DNA of 64,000 nucleotides from Mycolicibacterium sp. 018/SC-01/001 (GTDB taxonomy: Bacteria > Actinomycetota > Actinomycetes > Mycobacteriales > Mycobacteriaceae): contig NZ_VKAA01000013.1 in the NCBI RefSeq assembly GCF_007096635.1, positions 112,446-176,445 of the forward strand, given 5' to 3'. The notes below the pieces were generated by a model. That model saw nothing but the letters and a program-made list of their open reading frames with translations. It did no database searches and had not been told where the DNA came from. This document shows positions 1 through 9,732 of the stretch, piece by piece. Within the stretch, counting starts at the first letter, position 1, and every line of letters begins with the position of its first letter. The translations under genes and the position numbers were made by a program.

Positions 1-1274
1 CGGGTGAATGTGCCGATCAGCACCAGGAATTCGCTGATGAACGGTGCCAGGCCCGGTAACGACAGGGTGGCCAGCCCGGCGACCAGGAACGTGCCGGCCA
101 GTACGGGTGCGACCTTTTGCACACCCCCGTAGGCGCCGATGAGGCGAGACCCCCGGCGTGACACCAGGAATCCGGCGATCAGGAACAGTGCGGCCGTCGA
201 GATCCCGTGGTTGACCATGTAGAGCGTGGACCCGGCCTGACCCTGGCTGGTCATCACGAAGATGCCCAGGATGATGAAGCCGAAGTGGGAGATCGACGTG
301 TAGGCGATGAGCCTCATCACGTCGGTCTGACCGATCGCGACGACTGCGCCGTAGACGATGCCGATAACCGCCAGCGTGATGATCAGCGGGCTGAAATACG
401 TTGCGGAATCGGGGAACAGTGTGAGGCAGTACCGGATCATGCCGAAGGTGCCGACCTTGTCCATGATCGCCATCATCAGCACCGCACTGGCCGGAGTCGC
501 TTCGACCGCCGCGTCGGGCAGCCAGCGGTGCAGCGGCCACAGCGGCGCCTTGACCGCGAACGCGAACATGAACCCGCCGAACAGCAGATGCATGATGACC
601 GGGTTCATCACGAAGTCGCCGCTGGCGACCGCGGCGACGATCGCCCGCAGGTCGAACGTGCCAGCGTCGAACGCGTCACTCGACGCCGTCGCCACATAGA
701 GGCCGACGACGGCGGCCAGCATGATCAGACCGCCGAAGAGGTTGTACAGCAGGAACTTCACGGCCGCCCGGCTGCGCTCACGACCGCCGAAGCCGCCGAT
801 GAGGAAGTACATCGGGATCAGCATGGCCTCGAAGAACACGTAGAACAGCAAGATGTCCAGCGAGACCAGCGAGATCAGCACCATGCCCTCGACGGCCAGC
901 GTCAGCGCGAAGTACACGTGCACCGAACGCCCGCCCCAGCTGATCCGGTCGCCGGCGTCGTTCCAGCCGGCGACGATGAGGATGGGGACCAGCACGGCGG
1001 TGAGCACCACCAGCGCCAGCGCGATACCGTCGACGCCGAGGATGTAACCGGTGCCGAACGACGGTATCCAGCGGAAGTTCTCGACGAATTGGTACTGCTC
1101 GCCGTGCGGGTCGAAGCCGACGGCGACGACGGCGGTGACCGCGAGGACGACCAGCGCCACCACGAGTGCAACCCACTTCGCCAGCGAACGTGCGGCCGCA
1201 GGCAACAGCATGACCACGACGGCCCCCACCATCGGGACCGCCCACAGGATCGTCAGCCACGGCATCCCGGTCAC
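1..1274 (-). CDS. nuoM: NADH-quinone oxidoreductase subunit M (partial, 3' end outside window)
   Basis: This is the membrane proton-pumping subunit of complex I, related to cation antiporters. About 424 residues are present; the C-terminus runs off the left edge. The GTG start at 1274 overlaps the nuoL stop (GTGA), and translation begins VTGMPWLTILWAVP. Near the edge the reading frame shows the conserved NuoM segment with LSLPG and FISEF in a transmembrane context. It is the last nuo gene in view, and nuoN is expected beyond the edge. Identification rests on the motif and the operon order. Confidence 0.95.
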   Translation of the reverse strand, partial: MTGMPWLTILWAVPMVGAVVVMLLPAAARSLAKWVALVVALVVLAVTAVVAVGFDPHGEQYQFVENFRWIPSFGTGYILGVDGIALALVVLTAVLVPILIVAGWNDAGDRISWGGRSVHVYFALTLAVEGMVLISLVSLDILLFYVFFEAMLIPMYFLIGGFGGRERSRAAVKFLLYNLFGGLIMLAAVVGLYVATASSDAFDAGTFDLRAIVAAVASGDFVMNPVIMHLLFGGFMFAFAVKAPLWPLHRWLPDAAVEATPASAVLMMAIMDKVGTFGMIRYCLTLFPDSATYFSPLIITLAVIGIVYGAVVAIGQTDVMRLIAYTSISHFGFIILGIFVMTSQGQAGSTLYMVNHGISTAALFLIAGFLVSRRGSRLIGAYGGVQKVAPVLAGTFLVAGLATLSLPGLAPFISEFLVLIGTFT

Positions 1275-3151
1275 CACAGGTTCACCGCCAGGATCAGGGC
1301 GACGACGAACGTCGCGCCGGCGAGCATCGACAACGCATAGGAGCGGGCGAAGCCCGTCTGCACACCGCGCAGGCCGTCGGACACCCGGCCGATCGCCGCG
1401 GCCAACCCGCCGGCGGCACCGTCGACCACCTCGTCGTCCAATTCGGTCAGCCCCCTGGTCAATTGGGCGCCGGGCGCCATCAGCACGCGCTCGTTGAACG
1501 CGTCGCCGTAGAGGTCACGGCGCGCCGCCACGGTCAGCGCCGAACCCTGCGGCGCTTCGTCGGGTACCGCTCGGGTGCCGTACATCCGGTAGGCGATCGC
1601 GATCCCGACCGCGACGACCGCCAGCACGATCACGGTGACCACCCACACGGGTAGCACATGGTGTGCCTCGTGTGCGCCGACGACGGGTTCCAGCCAGTGC
1701 TCCAGCGTGCCGCCGACCGCCAGCGCGGCACCCGCGCCCACGGAGCCGATCGCGAGCAGGATCATCGGCCACGTCATCACCGCGGGAGACTCGTGGGGGT
1801 GACTGTCAGGGGCCCACCGCTTCTCCCCGAAGAACGTCATCAGCATCACGCGTGTCATGTAGAACGCGGTGATCCCGGCACCCAGAATCGTTGCCGCGCC
1901 GAGAATCACGCCCTTCGCCCCGCCTGCGCCGAGGGCGGCCTCGATGATGCCGTCCTTGGAGAAGAAGCCGGCCAGCGGGGGGATGCCGATGATCGCGAGA
2001 TAGCCCAGCCCGAACGTCACGAACGTGACCGGCAAGGCCTTGCGCAGACCGCCGTAGCGGCGCATGTTCACCTCGTCGTCCATCGCGTGCATGACCGAGC
2101 CGGCGCCGAGGAACAACCCGGCCTTGAAGAAGCCGTGGGTGAGCAGATGCATGATCGCGAACGCGTACCCGGCCGGGCCGAGGCCGGCGGCCAGCACCAT
2201 GTACCCGATCTGGCTCATCGTCGACGCGGCGAGCGCCTTCTTGATGTCGTCCTTGGCGCAGCCGATGATCGCGCCGAACAGCAGCGTGACCGCGCCGACC
2301 ACCACGACTGCCGTCTGGGCCGCCGGAGCCAGGTCGTAGACCGGCGCCGAGCGCACGATCAGGTACACGCCGGCCGTGACCATCGTGGCGGCGTGGATGA
2401 GCGCCGACACCGGTGTCGGGCCTTCCATCGCGTCACCCAGCCACGACTGCAGCGGCACCTGCGCCGACTTGCCGCATGCAGCGAGGAGCAGCATCAGACC
2501 GATCGCGGTCAGCGTTCCCTCGCCCAGCCGGGGTGCGGCGCTGAACACCGCCTCGAACGACACCGCGCCCAGTGCGGAGAACATCACCATCAGCGCGACC
2601 GCGAGGCCGATGTCACCGACCCGGTTGACGACGAACGCCTTCTTGGCCGCCGTCGCCGCCGAGGGCTTGTGCGACCAGAAGCCGATGAGCAGATAGGACG
2701 CCAGGCCCACACCCTCCCAGCCCATGTAGAGACCGAGATAGTTGTCCGCGAGTACCAGGAGCAGCATCGCCGACAGGAACAGGTTGAGGTAGGCGAAGAA
2801 GCGCCTGCGGTCCGGATCGTCGGCCATGTAGCCGATCGAATAGATGTGGATCAGCGATCCCACGCCGGTGATCAACAGCGCGAAACACATCGACAACTGA
2901 TCGAGCTGCAGGCCGAAATCGACCTGCAACCCACCCACCGGTATCCAGCTGAACAGCGTCTCGTGCACGGCCCGCTGCTGTGCGTCGCGACCCAGCATGG
3001 CGACGAACAGGGCTGCGGCACAACCGAACGACGCCAGCGCCGCGACCGTCCCCAGGAGATGACCCCACCGATCGGTGCGCCGGCCGCCGAGGAGGAGGAC
3101 CGCCGCGCCGCCCAGCGGCAGCGCGATGAGGAGCCACACGGGAAGTGTCAT
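1271..3151 (-). CDS. nuoL: NADH-quinone oxidoreductase subunit L
   Basis: Largest antiporter-like membrane subunit of complex I, 626 residues, with many hydrophobic helices. The segment YMGWEGVGLASYLLIGFW near residue 125 and the following VVNRVGDIGL and STMSQIGYM segments are typical of NuoL. I chose the ATG at 3151, giving MTLPVWLLIALP, because it overlaps the nuoK stop (ATGA); the open frame further upstream belongs to shadow sequence over nuoK and nuoJ. It couples quinone reduction to proton translocation as part of the P module. Confidence 0.97.
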   Translation of the reverse strand: MTLPVWLLIALPLGGAAVLLLGGRRTDRWGHLLGTVAALASFGCAAALFVAMLGRDAQQRAVHETLFSWIPVGGLQVDFGLQLDQLSMCFALLITGVGSLIHIYSIGYMADDPDRRRFFAYLNLFLSAMLLLVLADNYLGLYMGWEGVGLASYLLIGFWSHKPSAATAAKKAFVVNRVGDIGLAVALMVMFSALGAVSFEAVFSAAPRLGEGTLTAIGLMLLLAACGKSAQVPLQSWLGDAMEGPTPVSALIHAATMVTAGVYLIVRSAPVYDLAPAAQTAVVVVGAVTLLFGAIIGCAKDDIKKALAASTMSQIGYMVLAAGLGPAGYAFAIMHLLTHGFFKAGLFLGAGSVMHAMDDEVNMRRYGGLRKALPVTFVTFGLGYLAIIGIPPLAGFFSKDGIIEAALGAGGAKGVILGAATILGAGITAFYMTRVMLMTFFGEKRWAPDSHPHESPAVMTWPMILLAIGSVGAGAALAVGGTLEHWLEPVVGAHEAHHVLPVWVVTVIVLAVVAVGIAIAYRMYGTRAVPDEAPQGSALTVAARRDLYGDAFNERVLMAPGAQLTRGLTELDDEVVDGAAGGLAAAIGRVSDGLRGVQTGFARSYALSMLAGATFVVALILAVNLW

Positions 3152-3450
3152 CAGTGCCTCAGCAGGCTGGCGTCGTCCACGTTGGCCGAGCGTCGCGTCC
3201 GGAAGATCGTCATGATGATCGCCAGCCCGATCACGACCTCGCACGCGGCGACCACCATCGTGAAGAACGCGACGACCTGCCCGTCGAGGGTGCCGTGCAG
3301 ACGCGAGAACGCGACGAACGCCAGGTTGGCGGCGTTGAGCATCAGCTCGACGGACATGAACATCACGATGGCGTTGCGGCGCAGCAGGACCCCGGCGGCG
3401 CCGATGGTGAACAGCAGCGCCGACAGGTAGAGGTAGTTGTCGGGGCTCAC
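3151..3450 (-). CDS. nuoK: NADH-quinone oxidoreductase subunit K
   Basis: Small membrane subunit of 99 residues with three predicted helices. It carries the family segment VELMLNAANLAFVAF, whose glutamates take part in proton transfer. The GTG start at 3450 (VSPDNYLYLSALLF) overlaps the nuoJ stop by GTGA, and its own stop overlaps the nuoL start. Length and sequence are normal for the family. Confidence 0.96.
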   Translation of the reverse strand: MSPDNYLYLSALLFTIGAAGVLLRRNAIVMFMSVELMLNAANLAFVAFSRLHGTLDGQVVAFFTMVVAACEVVIGLAIIMTIFRTRRSANVDDASLLRH

Positions 3451-4181
3451 CGCAGCTCCCGACTTCCGTCGCCCGGTTCGTCGCCATGGTCGCCGGGCAC
3501 GGGGCGCAGCTGCAGGATCGCGCTGACCGACAGCTCCGACCCGCGACCGTCGGGCAGCCGCGCGGGCACGTCGACGGCGTTGTGCCGGGCGTAGACACCG
3601 GGATTGGGCAGCGTGGTGGGATGCCCACCGGGTGCGAAGCGCTCGATTGCGAGTTCCCGCTGGGTCTTGCGGCGCTCGAAACGCTCGCGGTGCGCGAGCA
3701 CCATCGCGCCGAGCGCGGCGGTGATGAGCAGCGCCCCGGTCAACTCGAACGCCCACAGATACTTCGTGAACAGCAGCAGTGCCAGGCCTTCGACGTTGCC
3801 GTTCCTGTTCGCCTGCGCCAAGCCGGTGAACCCGTTCGCCGACACCGTGCCGATCCCGGCGATCAGCAGAACCCCGAAACCCACGCCGACGACGATCGCC
3901 GAGACACGTTGCCCCCGTAACGTTTCCACCAGGGACTCGGACGAATCGACACCGATCAGCATCAGGACGAACAGGAACAGCATCATCACCGCGCCCGTGT
4001 AGACGACCACCTGTACGACCCCGAGGAACGGGGCGTCCTGCGCGATGTAGAGCACCGCCAGCGCGATCATCGTCACGGCGAGGGAGATCGCCGAGTAGAC
4101 CGCCTTGGGCGCCGAGACGACACCGAGCGCGCCGATCACTGCGACGGCAGCGAGAACCCAGAACAGCACCGCCTCACCCAT
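3447..4181 (-). CDS. nuoJ: NADH-quinone oxidoreductase subunit J
   Basis: Membrane subunit of complex I, 244 residues. It has five hydrophobic helices in the first two thirds, including the conserved YTGAVMMLFLFVLMLIG segment. The C-terminal tail (about residues 170-244) is hydrophilic and rich in Arg and Pro, as in other actinobacterial NuoJ proteins. The ATG at 4181 lies 9 bp after the nuoI stop, one of the few small gaps in this otherwise overlapping operon. Confidence 0.96.
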   Translation of the reverse strand: MGEAVLFWVLAAVAVIGALGVVSAPKAVYSAISLAVTMIALAVLYIAQDAPFLGVVQVVVYTGAVMMLFLFVLMLIGVDSSESLVETLRGQRVSAIVVGVGFGVLLIAGIGTVSANGFTGLAQANRNGNVEGLALLLFTKYLWAFELTGALLITAALGAMVLAHRERFERRKTQRELAIERFAPGGHPTTLPNPGVYARHNAVDVPARLPDGRGSELSVSAILQLRPVPGDHGDEPGDGSRELR

Positions 4182-4190
4182 GTCGGGTCC

Positions 4191-4709
4191 TCACCGTGCC
4201 TCCAGTGGCTTGATGTTCCCCAGGTAGTAGTCGTCGTCGGTGCTCCCGGGCGCCATCGCGTGCGGCGGTGCCTGCATGCCCTCGCCCAGCGGGGCGAGCA
4301 GCTTGTCCTTGCCGTAGATCAGATCCGCGCGGTTGTCGTCGGCCAACTCGTAGTCGTTGGTCATCGTCAGCGCGCGCGTCGGGCACGCCTCGATGCACAG
4401 TCCGCAGCCGATGCACCGCAGATAGTTGATCTGGTACACGCGGCCGTAGCGCTCACCCGGGGAGAACCGTTCCTCGTCGGTGTTGTCGGCACCTTCGACG
4501 TAGATCGCGTCCGCGGGGCATGCCCACGCGCACAGCTCGCACCCGATGCACTTCTCCAGCCCGTCGGGATACCGGTTCAGTTGGTGCCGGCCGTGATATC
4601 GCTTGGCGACCGGTCCGGGTTTCTCCGGGTACTCCTCGGTGACAGGCTTTTTGAACATCGCGCCGAACGTGACGGCGAATCCGGCGATCGCGTCGAGGAA
4701 TCTAGGCAT
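4191..4709 (-). CDS. nuoI: NADH-quinone oxidoreductase subunit I (two [4Fe-4S] ferredoxin)
   Basis: Electron-transfer subunit of 172 residues linking the peripheral arm to cluster N2. Two ferredoxin motifs are visible, CIGCELCAWACP and CIGCGLCIEACP, each able to bind a [4Fe-4S] cluster. I prefer the ATG at 4709 because an AGGAG box sits about 7 bases upstream; the in-frame GTG at 4715 is almost on top of that box. The gene start overlaps the nuoH stop by 8 bp. Confidence 0.95.
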   Translation of the reverse strand: MPRFLDAIAGFAVTFGAMFKKPVTEEYPEKPGPVAKRYHGRHQLNRYPDGLEKCIGCELCAWACPADAIYVEGADNTDEERFSPGERYGRVYQINYLRCIGCGLCIEACPTRALTMTNDYELADDNRADLIYGKDKLLAPLGEGMQAPPHAMAPGSTDDDYYLGNIKPLEAR

Positions 4710-5937
4710 CGGCACGCTCCTTGGGCGTCAGCTGAGGCATCGGGGGCACCGGGAAGGCGCCGGCAACCGGTGGAGAGACGGGGGAGTGCGAGCTGACCCG
4801 GCGCGCGCGGCGGGACCGCACGGCCGTCCCCGCCAGTGCCGCGAGCACGACCGCGGCGAGGCCGATGAGCGCGGTGACCCACGTCGGCAGGCCCTGCTCG
4901 CCGAGCGACCGGGTGACCGCGACGACCATGATCCACGCCAGTGACACGGGGATCAGGATCTTCCATCCCAGCGCCATGAACTGGTCGTAGCGCAGCCGGG
5001 GCAGGGTCGCGCGCAGCCACATGAACACGAACAGGAACATCCACACCTTCGCGGTGAACCACAGCAACGGCCACCAGCCGGCATTGGCGCCGTCGATGAG
5101 GCTCAGCGGCCACGGCGCATGCCAGCCGCCCAGGAACAGGGTGGTGGCCAATGCCGACACCGTCGTCATGTTCACGTACTCGGCGAGCATGAACATCGCG
5201 AACTTCAGTGACGAGTACTCGGTGTGGAAGCCGCCGACGAGTTCGCCCTCGGCTTCGGGCAGATCGAACGGCGCGCGGTTGGTCTCGCCGACCATCGAGG
5301 TCAGATACACCAGGAACGACGGGAGAAGCAGGAACACATACCAGGTGTTCTCCTGCGCCGCCACGATGCCCGACGTCGACATCGTGCCCGAGTAGATGAA
5401 CACCGCCGCGAACGACAGCGCCATCGCGATCTCATAGGAGACCACCTGCGCCGACGAGCGCAGCCCGCCGAGAAGCGGGTACACCGAACCGGATGCCCAG
5501 CCCGCGAGCACGATTCCGTACACCCCGATCGACGTGACGGCGAGGATGTAGAGCACCGCGACCGGCAGATCGGTCAGCTGCAGGGCGGTGCGGTGCCCGA
5601 ACACCCAGATCTCGCCACCCATCGGGATCACCGCGAACGCCATGAACGCCGGGATCACGGAGATCACCGGTGCCGCAAGGTAGATCCACTTGTCCACCCC
5701 GGCGGGGATCAGGCCCTCCTTGAGTGCGAGTTTGACCCCGTCGGCCAGCGACTGCAGCAGTCCGTGCGGCCCGACCCGGTTGGGGCCGAGCCGCATCTGC
5801 ATGCGGCCCAGGATCTTTCGCTCCAACAGGATCGCCACGAGCACCGTCAGCAGCAGGAACACGAAGATGCCCAGGGCCTTGGCCAGTATCAGCCACCACG
5901 GATCGTGGCCGAACAGTGTGGGATCGGGGTACGTCAC
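4702..5937 (-). CDS. nuoH: NADH-quinone oxidoreductase subunit H
   Basis: Membrane subunit forming much of the quinone-binding cavity, 411 residues. Family segments include ERKILGRMQMRLGPNRVGP near residue 40 and FDLPEAEGELVGGFHTEYS near residue 230. The GTG start at 5937 (VTYPDPTLFGHDPWW) overlaps the nuoG stop (GTGA). The last 40 residues form a charged, Pro-rich cytoplasmic tail. Confidence 0.96.
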   Translation of the reverse strand: MTYPDPTLFGHDPWWLILAKALGIFVFLLLTVLVAILLERKILGRMQMRLGPNRVGPHGLLQSLADGVKLALKEGLIPAGVDKWIYLAAPVISVIPAFMAFAVIPMGGEIWVFGHRTALQLTDLPVAVLYILAVTSIGVYGIVLAGWASGSVYPLLGGLRSSAQVVSYEIAMALSFAAVFIYSGTMSTSGIVAAQENTWYVFLLLPSFLVYLTSMVGETNRAPFDLPEAEGELVGGFHTEYSSLKFAMFMLAEYVNMTTVSALATTLFLGGWHAPWPLSLIDGANAGWWPLLWFTAKVWMFLFVFMWLRATLPRLRYDQFMALGWKILIPVSLAWIMVVAVTRSLGEQGLPTWVTALIGLAAVVLAALAGTAVRSRRARRVSSHSPVSPPVAGAFPVPPMPQLTPKERADA

Positions 5938-8318
5938 TGGGGCTCCCGTCCGATCGACACCACCGCGCCGGCGGTCACGCCCAGAGTCGCGTGCACCGCG
6001 CAGCCCGGCGAATTCGTCGGCAACCACACCACCCGGTCGGCCATCTCGGTCACCGCCAACGGCAGCGTGATCGAGCCCCGGTCGGTGGAGACGGTGACCG
6101 GATCGCCCGGCTGGGCGTCGATGTCGGCGGCGGTGGTCGCCGACAGGCGCACCACGGCAGCGTGCGCGGTACCCGCGAGGTGCGGCTCACCGTCCTGTAA
6201 GCGGCCCTGGTCGAGCAGGAGCCGCCACGTCGCCAGCACGGCCTGACCGGCGGCGGGCTCGGGTGCCGGGCCGACGGGCCGGTCGACGCCGTCACGTGCC
6301 CCGGCCCACAGACCCACGCGGGCACGGTCATCGGCGACGGCCGCGGCCGAGGACGTGCCCAGGTCGATGCCCAGTTCGTCGGCCAGGAAGCCCAGCACGC
6401 GGAAATCGGATACTGCATTGGTGTGCAGCGATGGTCCGAAAGGCCGAGTTCGGCCTTCCCAGTTCACGAACGAGCCCGCTTTCTCGACCACCGGAGCGAC
6501 GGGGAACACGACGTCGGCGCGATCGGTGACCGCGCTGCGGCGCACTTCCAGGCTGACGACGAACGGTGCCGCGTCGATCGCCGCGCGAGCGGCCGACGGG
6601 TCGGGCAGATCGTCGAGGTCGACACCGCCGATCAGCAGTGCGTCGAGTTCACCGGCCGCGGCGGCGGCCAGGATCGCGGTGGTGTCACGGCCCGGCTGTG
6701 CCGGCAGCGCGTCGACGTGCCACGCCTGCGCCATCAGGGTTCGCGCGGCATCGTCGTGGACCGGACGACCGCCCGGCAGCAGCGTGGGCAGCGCGCCCGC
6801 CTCCACGGCGCCGCGATCCCCGGCGCGGCGGGGAATCCACGCCAGCCGCGCCCCGGTGCTCGCGGCGAGGCGCGCCGCCGCGGACAGCGCACCGGGTGCC
6901 GTCGCGAGCCGTTCGCCGACGAGGATCAGCGCACCGGGCATCGACAACAGGGCATTGCCTGTCAGCTCGTCGATGGCTGCGGCCTCTGCGCCGGGAACGG
7001 CGGACACCAGCTCTCCGGAGAGTTTCCGCAAGCCGCGGGAGGCCAACGGTGCCACCGACAGCACCTGGAGCCCCTTCTTGCGGACCGCTTTGCGCAACCG
7101 CAGGAACACGATCGGCGACTCGTCCTCGGGCTCGAAGCCGGCGAGCAGCACTGCGGGAGCCTTCTCCAGATCGGCGTAGCTGACGTCCATCGGCAGGCCC
7201 GCGACGTGCGCGCCGAGGAACGCCGTCTCCTCGTCGCTGTGCGGGCGAATGCGGAAGTCGATGTCGTTGCTGCCCAGCACGATCCGGGTGAACTTCGCGT
7301 AGGTGTAGGCGTCTTCGGACGTGCAGCGGCCTCCGACCAGCACCCCGGCGCGGCCCTCGGCGGCGGTCAGCCTGCCCGCCGCCACGCTGAGCGCTTCGGA
7401 CCACGATGCGGGTCGTAGGACGCCGTCTTCGCGAAGCAGCGGCGTGGTGATGCGATCGCCGACCGTGGCATAGGTGAACGCCCAGCGGCCCTTGTCGCAG
7501 TTCCACTCTTCGTTGACCTCGGGATCGTCACCGGCGAGGCGGCGCAACACCTTTCCGCGGCGATGGTCGGTGCGCTGGGCGCACCCCGAGGCGCAGTGCT
7601 CGCAGACACTCGGGCTCGACACGAGGTCGAACGGCCGCGCGCGGAACCGGTAGGCGGCGCCCGTCAGCGCGCCGACCGGACAGATCTGCACGGTGTTCCC
7701 GGAGAAGTACGACTGGAACGGCTCGCCGGTGGCGATGCCGACCTGCTGGCTCGCCCCGCGCTCGAGCAGGTCGATGAATTTGTCGCCGGCGATCTGGTCG
7801 GAGAAGCGGGTGCAGCGCGCGCACAGCACGCAGCGTTCGCGGTCCAGCAGCACCTGGGACGAGATCGCGATCGGCTTCGGGAAGGTGCGCTTGGTGTCTT
7901 CGAAACGGGTTTCGCTGCGGCCGTGCGACATCGCCTGGTTCTGCAGGGGGCACTCACCGCCCTTGTCACAGATCGGGCAGTCCAGCGGATGGTTGATCAA
8001 CAGCAATTCCATCACGCCGTGCTGCGCCTTGTCGGCCGCCTCCGAGGTGAACTGCGTGCGTACGACCATGTCCGGTGACACCGTGGTGGTGCACGACGCC
8101 AAGGGCTTTCGCTGTCCCTCGACCTCGACCAGGCACTGCCGGCAGGCACCGACGGGGTCGAGCAGCGGGTGGTCGCAGAAGCGGGGAATCTGCACGCCCA
8201 TCAGTTCGGCGGCTCGGATCACCAGGGTCCCCTTGGGGACACTGACCTCGGTGCCGTCGATGGTGAGTGTGACCATCTCGACCGTCGGCGCGTCGTGACT
8301 GTGCTCAGCCAGCGTCAT
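5934..8318 (-). CDS. nuoG: NADH-quinone oxidoreductase subunit G
   Basis: Iron-sulfur subunit of the peripheral arm, 794 residues. The N-terminal [2Fe-2S] ferredoxin domain shows C-D-H-P and GACRQCLVEVEG. It is followed by the NuoG cysteine motifs DCPICDKGGECPLQ, CVLCARC and CEHCASGC, and then a long molybdopterin-oxidoreductase-like region without an obvious active site. The ATG at 8318 gives MTLAEHSHDAPTVEMVTL. A gap of about 94 bp holding an inverted repeat separates it from nuoF, which is unusual in this operon. Confidence 0.96.
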   Translation of the reverse strand: MTLAEHSHDAPTVEMVTLTIDGTEVSVPKGTLVIRAAELMGVQIPRFCDHPLLDPVGACRQCLVEVEGQRKPLASCTTTVSPDMVVRTQFTSEAADKAQHGVMELLLINHPLDCPICDKGGECPLQNQAMSHGRSETRFEDTKRTFPKPIAISSQVLLDRERCVLCARCTRFSDQIAGDKFIDLLERGASQQVGIATGEPFQSYFSGNTVQICPVGALTGAAYRFRARPFDLVSSPSVCEHCASGCAQRTDHRRGKVLRRLAGDDPEVNEEWNCDKGRWAFTYATVGDRITTPLLREDGVLRPASWSEALSVAAGRLTAAEGRAGVLVGGRCTSEDAYTYAKFTRIVLGSNDIDFRIRPHSDEETAFLGAHVAGLPMDVSYADLEKAPAVLLAGFEPEDESPIVFLRLRKAVRKKGLQVLSVAPLASRGLRKLSGELVSAVPGAEAAAIDELTGNALLSMPGALILVGERLATAPGALSAAARLAASTGARLAWIPRRAGDRGAVEAGALPTLLPGGRPVHDDAARTLMAQAWHVDALPAQPGRDTTAILAAAAAGELDALLIGGVDLDDLPDPSAARAAIDAAPFVVSLEVRRSAVTDRADVVFPVAPVVEKAGSFVNWEGRTRPFGPSLHTNAVSDFRVLGFLADELGIDLGTSSAAAVADDRARVGLWAGARDGVDRPVGPAPEPAAGQAVLATWRLLLDQGRLQDGEPHLAGTAHAAVVRLSATTAADIDAQPGDPVTVSTDRGSITLPLAVTEMADRVVWLPTNSPGCAVHATLGVTAGAVVSIGREPQ

Positions 8319-8337
8319 GCGTGCCCCCGTTCTTCCG

Positions 8338-8398
8338 GCGAGCAGACGCGAACTCGACCACTTTCGCGGCGTGTCCACTCGAGTTCGTGTCTGCTCGC
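8338..8398. repeat. Inverted repeat between nuoF and nuoG
   Basis: Two 20-base arms (8338-8357 and 8379-8398) are complementary except for one position and flank a 21-base loop. The arms begin GCGAGCAGACGCGAACTCGA. It lies in the nuoF-nuoG gap, on the transcribed strand, so it would fold into a strong hairpin in the mRNA. There is no T-tract after it, so it may be an intercistronic processing or stability element, a partial terminator, or a dispersed palindromic repeat. Confidence 0.8.
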
Positions 8399-8412
8399 GG
8401 GAAGGGGGTGAC

Positions 8413-9732
8413 TCACGCGCCCACTCCTTCCGGTGCGGCCAGCATCGACGCGTACGGGTCGAACGGGCATCCCGCGCCGTCCAGATGAGCCTCGTACTCG
8501 CCGCGGAAGTGCTTGAGCGAGGACAGGATCGGACTCGCCGCGCCATCGCCCAACGCGCAGAAGGACTTACCAAAGATGTTGTCCGAGATGTCGAGCAGCT
8601 TGTCCAGGTCCTCCTCGGTGCCGCGGCCCGTCTCCAGCCGCTCGTAGATCTGCGCCAGCCAGTAGGTGCCCTCACGGCACGGCGTGCACTTGCCGCACGA
8701 CTCGTGGGCGTAGAACTGCGTCCAGCGGCGCACCGCGCGCACCACACAGGTGGTGTCGTCGAAGATCTGCAGGGCCTTGGTGCCGAGCATCGAGCCGACC
8801 CCGGCCATCCCCTCGTAATCGAGAGGCACATCGAGGTGTTCGGCGGTCAGCAGCGGCGTCGACGATCCGCCCGGAGTCCAGAACTTCAGCTCGTGCCCGG
8901 CCCGCACGCCGCCGGCGTAGTCGAGCAACTCCCGCAGCGTGATGCCCAGCGGGGCTTCGTACTGCCCGGGCGTGGTGACATGGCCCGACAGCGAGTAGAG
9001 CGTGAAGCCGGGCGATTTCTCCGAGCCCATCGACCGGAACCAGTCCACGCCGTTGCGCAGGATCGGCGGCACGCTGGCGATCGACTCGACGTTGTTGACC
9101 ACCGTCGGGCACGCATAGAGGCCGGCGACCGCGGGGAACGGCGGCCGCAGGCGCGGCTGACCCCGCCGCCCCTCCAGAGAGTCCAGCAGCGCGGTCTCCT
9201 CGCCGCAGATGTAAGCGCCTGCACCGGCGTGCACCACGAGTTCGAGATCGAACCCGGACCCGGCGATGTCGGTGCCCAGATAGCCGGCGTCGTACGCCTC
9301 GGCGACCGCGGTCTGCAGCCGACGCAGCACAGGGAGCACCTCGCCGCGCAGGTAGATGAACGCGTGGTGGGCCCGGATCGCGTACGCCGCGATGATGGCA
9401 CCCTCGACCAGGAAGTGCGGCGTCGTCAGCATCAGCGGCATGTCTTTGCACGTGCCGGGTTCCGACTCGTCGGCGTTGATCACCAGGTAGTGCGGTTTGG
9501 CGGCCGCACCCTCGTCGCCTTGGGGGATGAACGACCACTTCGTCCCTGTCGGGAACCCCGCGCCACCCCGCCCGCGCAGCCCCGAATCCTTGACCAGCGC
9601 GATGACGTCGTCGGGCCCCATCGCCAGCGCTGTGTCGAGAGCTTCGTAACCGCCGTGCCGGCGATACGTCTCCATGGTCCACGGTTGCGGTTCGTCCCAG
9701 TAACTGCTGAGGACCGGTGTCAATGGAGTCAT
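8413..9732 (-). CDS. nuoF: NADH-quinone oxidoreductase subunit F (FMN and NADH binding)
   Basis: Flavoprotein subunit that accepts hydride from NADH, 439 residues. The NADH/FMN-binding glycine-rich segment GLRGRGGAGFPTGTKW lies near residue 50. The [4Fe-4S] motif ESCGKCTPCREGT lies near residue 345. The ATG at 9732 (MTPLTPVLSSYWDEP) overlaps the nuoE stop (ATGA). With NuoE and NuoG it forms the dehydrogenase module. Confidence 0.97.
   Translation of the reverse strand: MTPLTPVLSSYWDEPQPWTMETYRRHGGYEALDTALAMGPDDVIALVKDSGLRGRGGAGFPTGTKWSFIPQGDEGAAAKPHYLVINADESEPGTCKDMPLMLTTPHFLVEGAIIAAYAIRAHHAFIYLRGEVLPVLRRLQTAVAEAYDAGYLGTDIAGSGFDLELVVHAGAGAYICGEETALLDSLEGRRGQPRLRPPFPAVAGLYACPTVVNNVESIASVPPILRNGVDWFRSMGSEKSPGFTLYSLSGHVTTPGQYEAPLGITLRELLDYAGGVRAGHELKFWTPGGSSTPLLTAEHLDVPLDYEGMAGVGSMLGTKALQIFDDTTCVVRAVRRWTQFYAHESCGKCTPCREGTYWLAQIYERLETGRGTEEDLDKLLDISDNIFGKSFCALGDGAASPILSSLKHFRGEYEAHLDGAGCPFDPYASMLAAPEGVGA

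Noticed and set aside
207..1340. Long plus-strand open frame over nuoM and nuoL
   Set aside because: It is antisense to conserved nuo sequence; the translation is rich in Asp, Arg, His and Gln, typical of a GC-rich shadow frame.
1658..3430. 590-codon plus-strand frame opposite nuoL and nuoK
   Set aside because: Antisense shadow of a conserved membrane protein; no ribosome site or family features.
6423..7418. Plus-strand frame opposite nuoG
   Set aside because: Shadow frame; composition is dominated by Arg, Gly and Gln with no recognisable motif.
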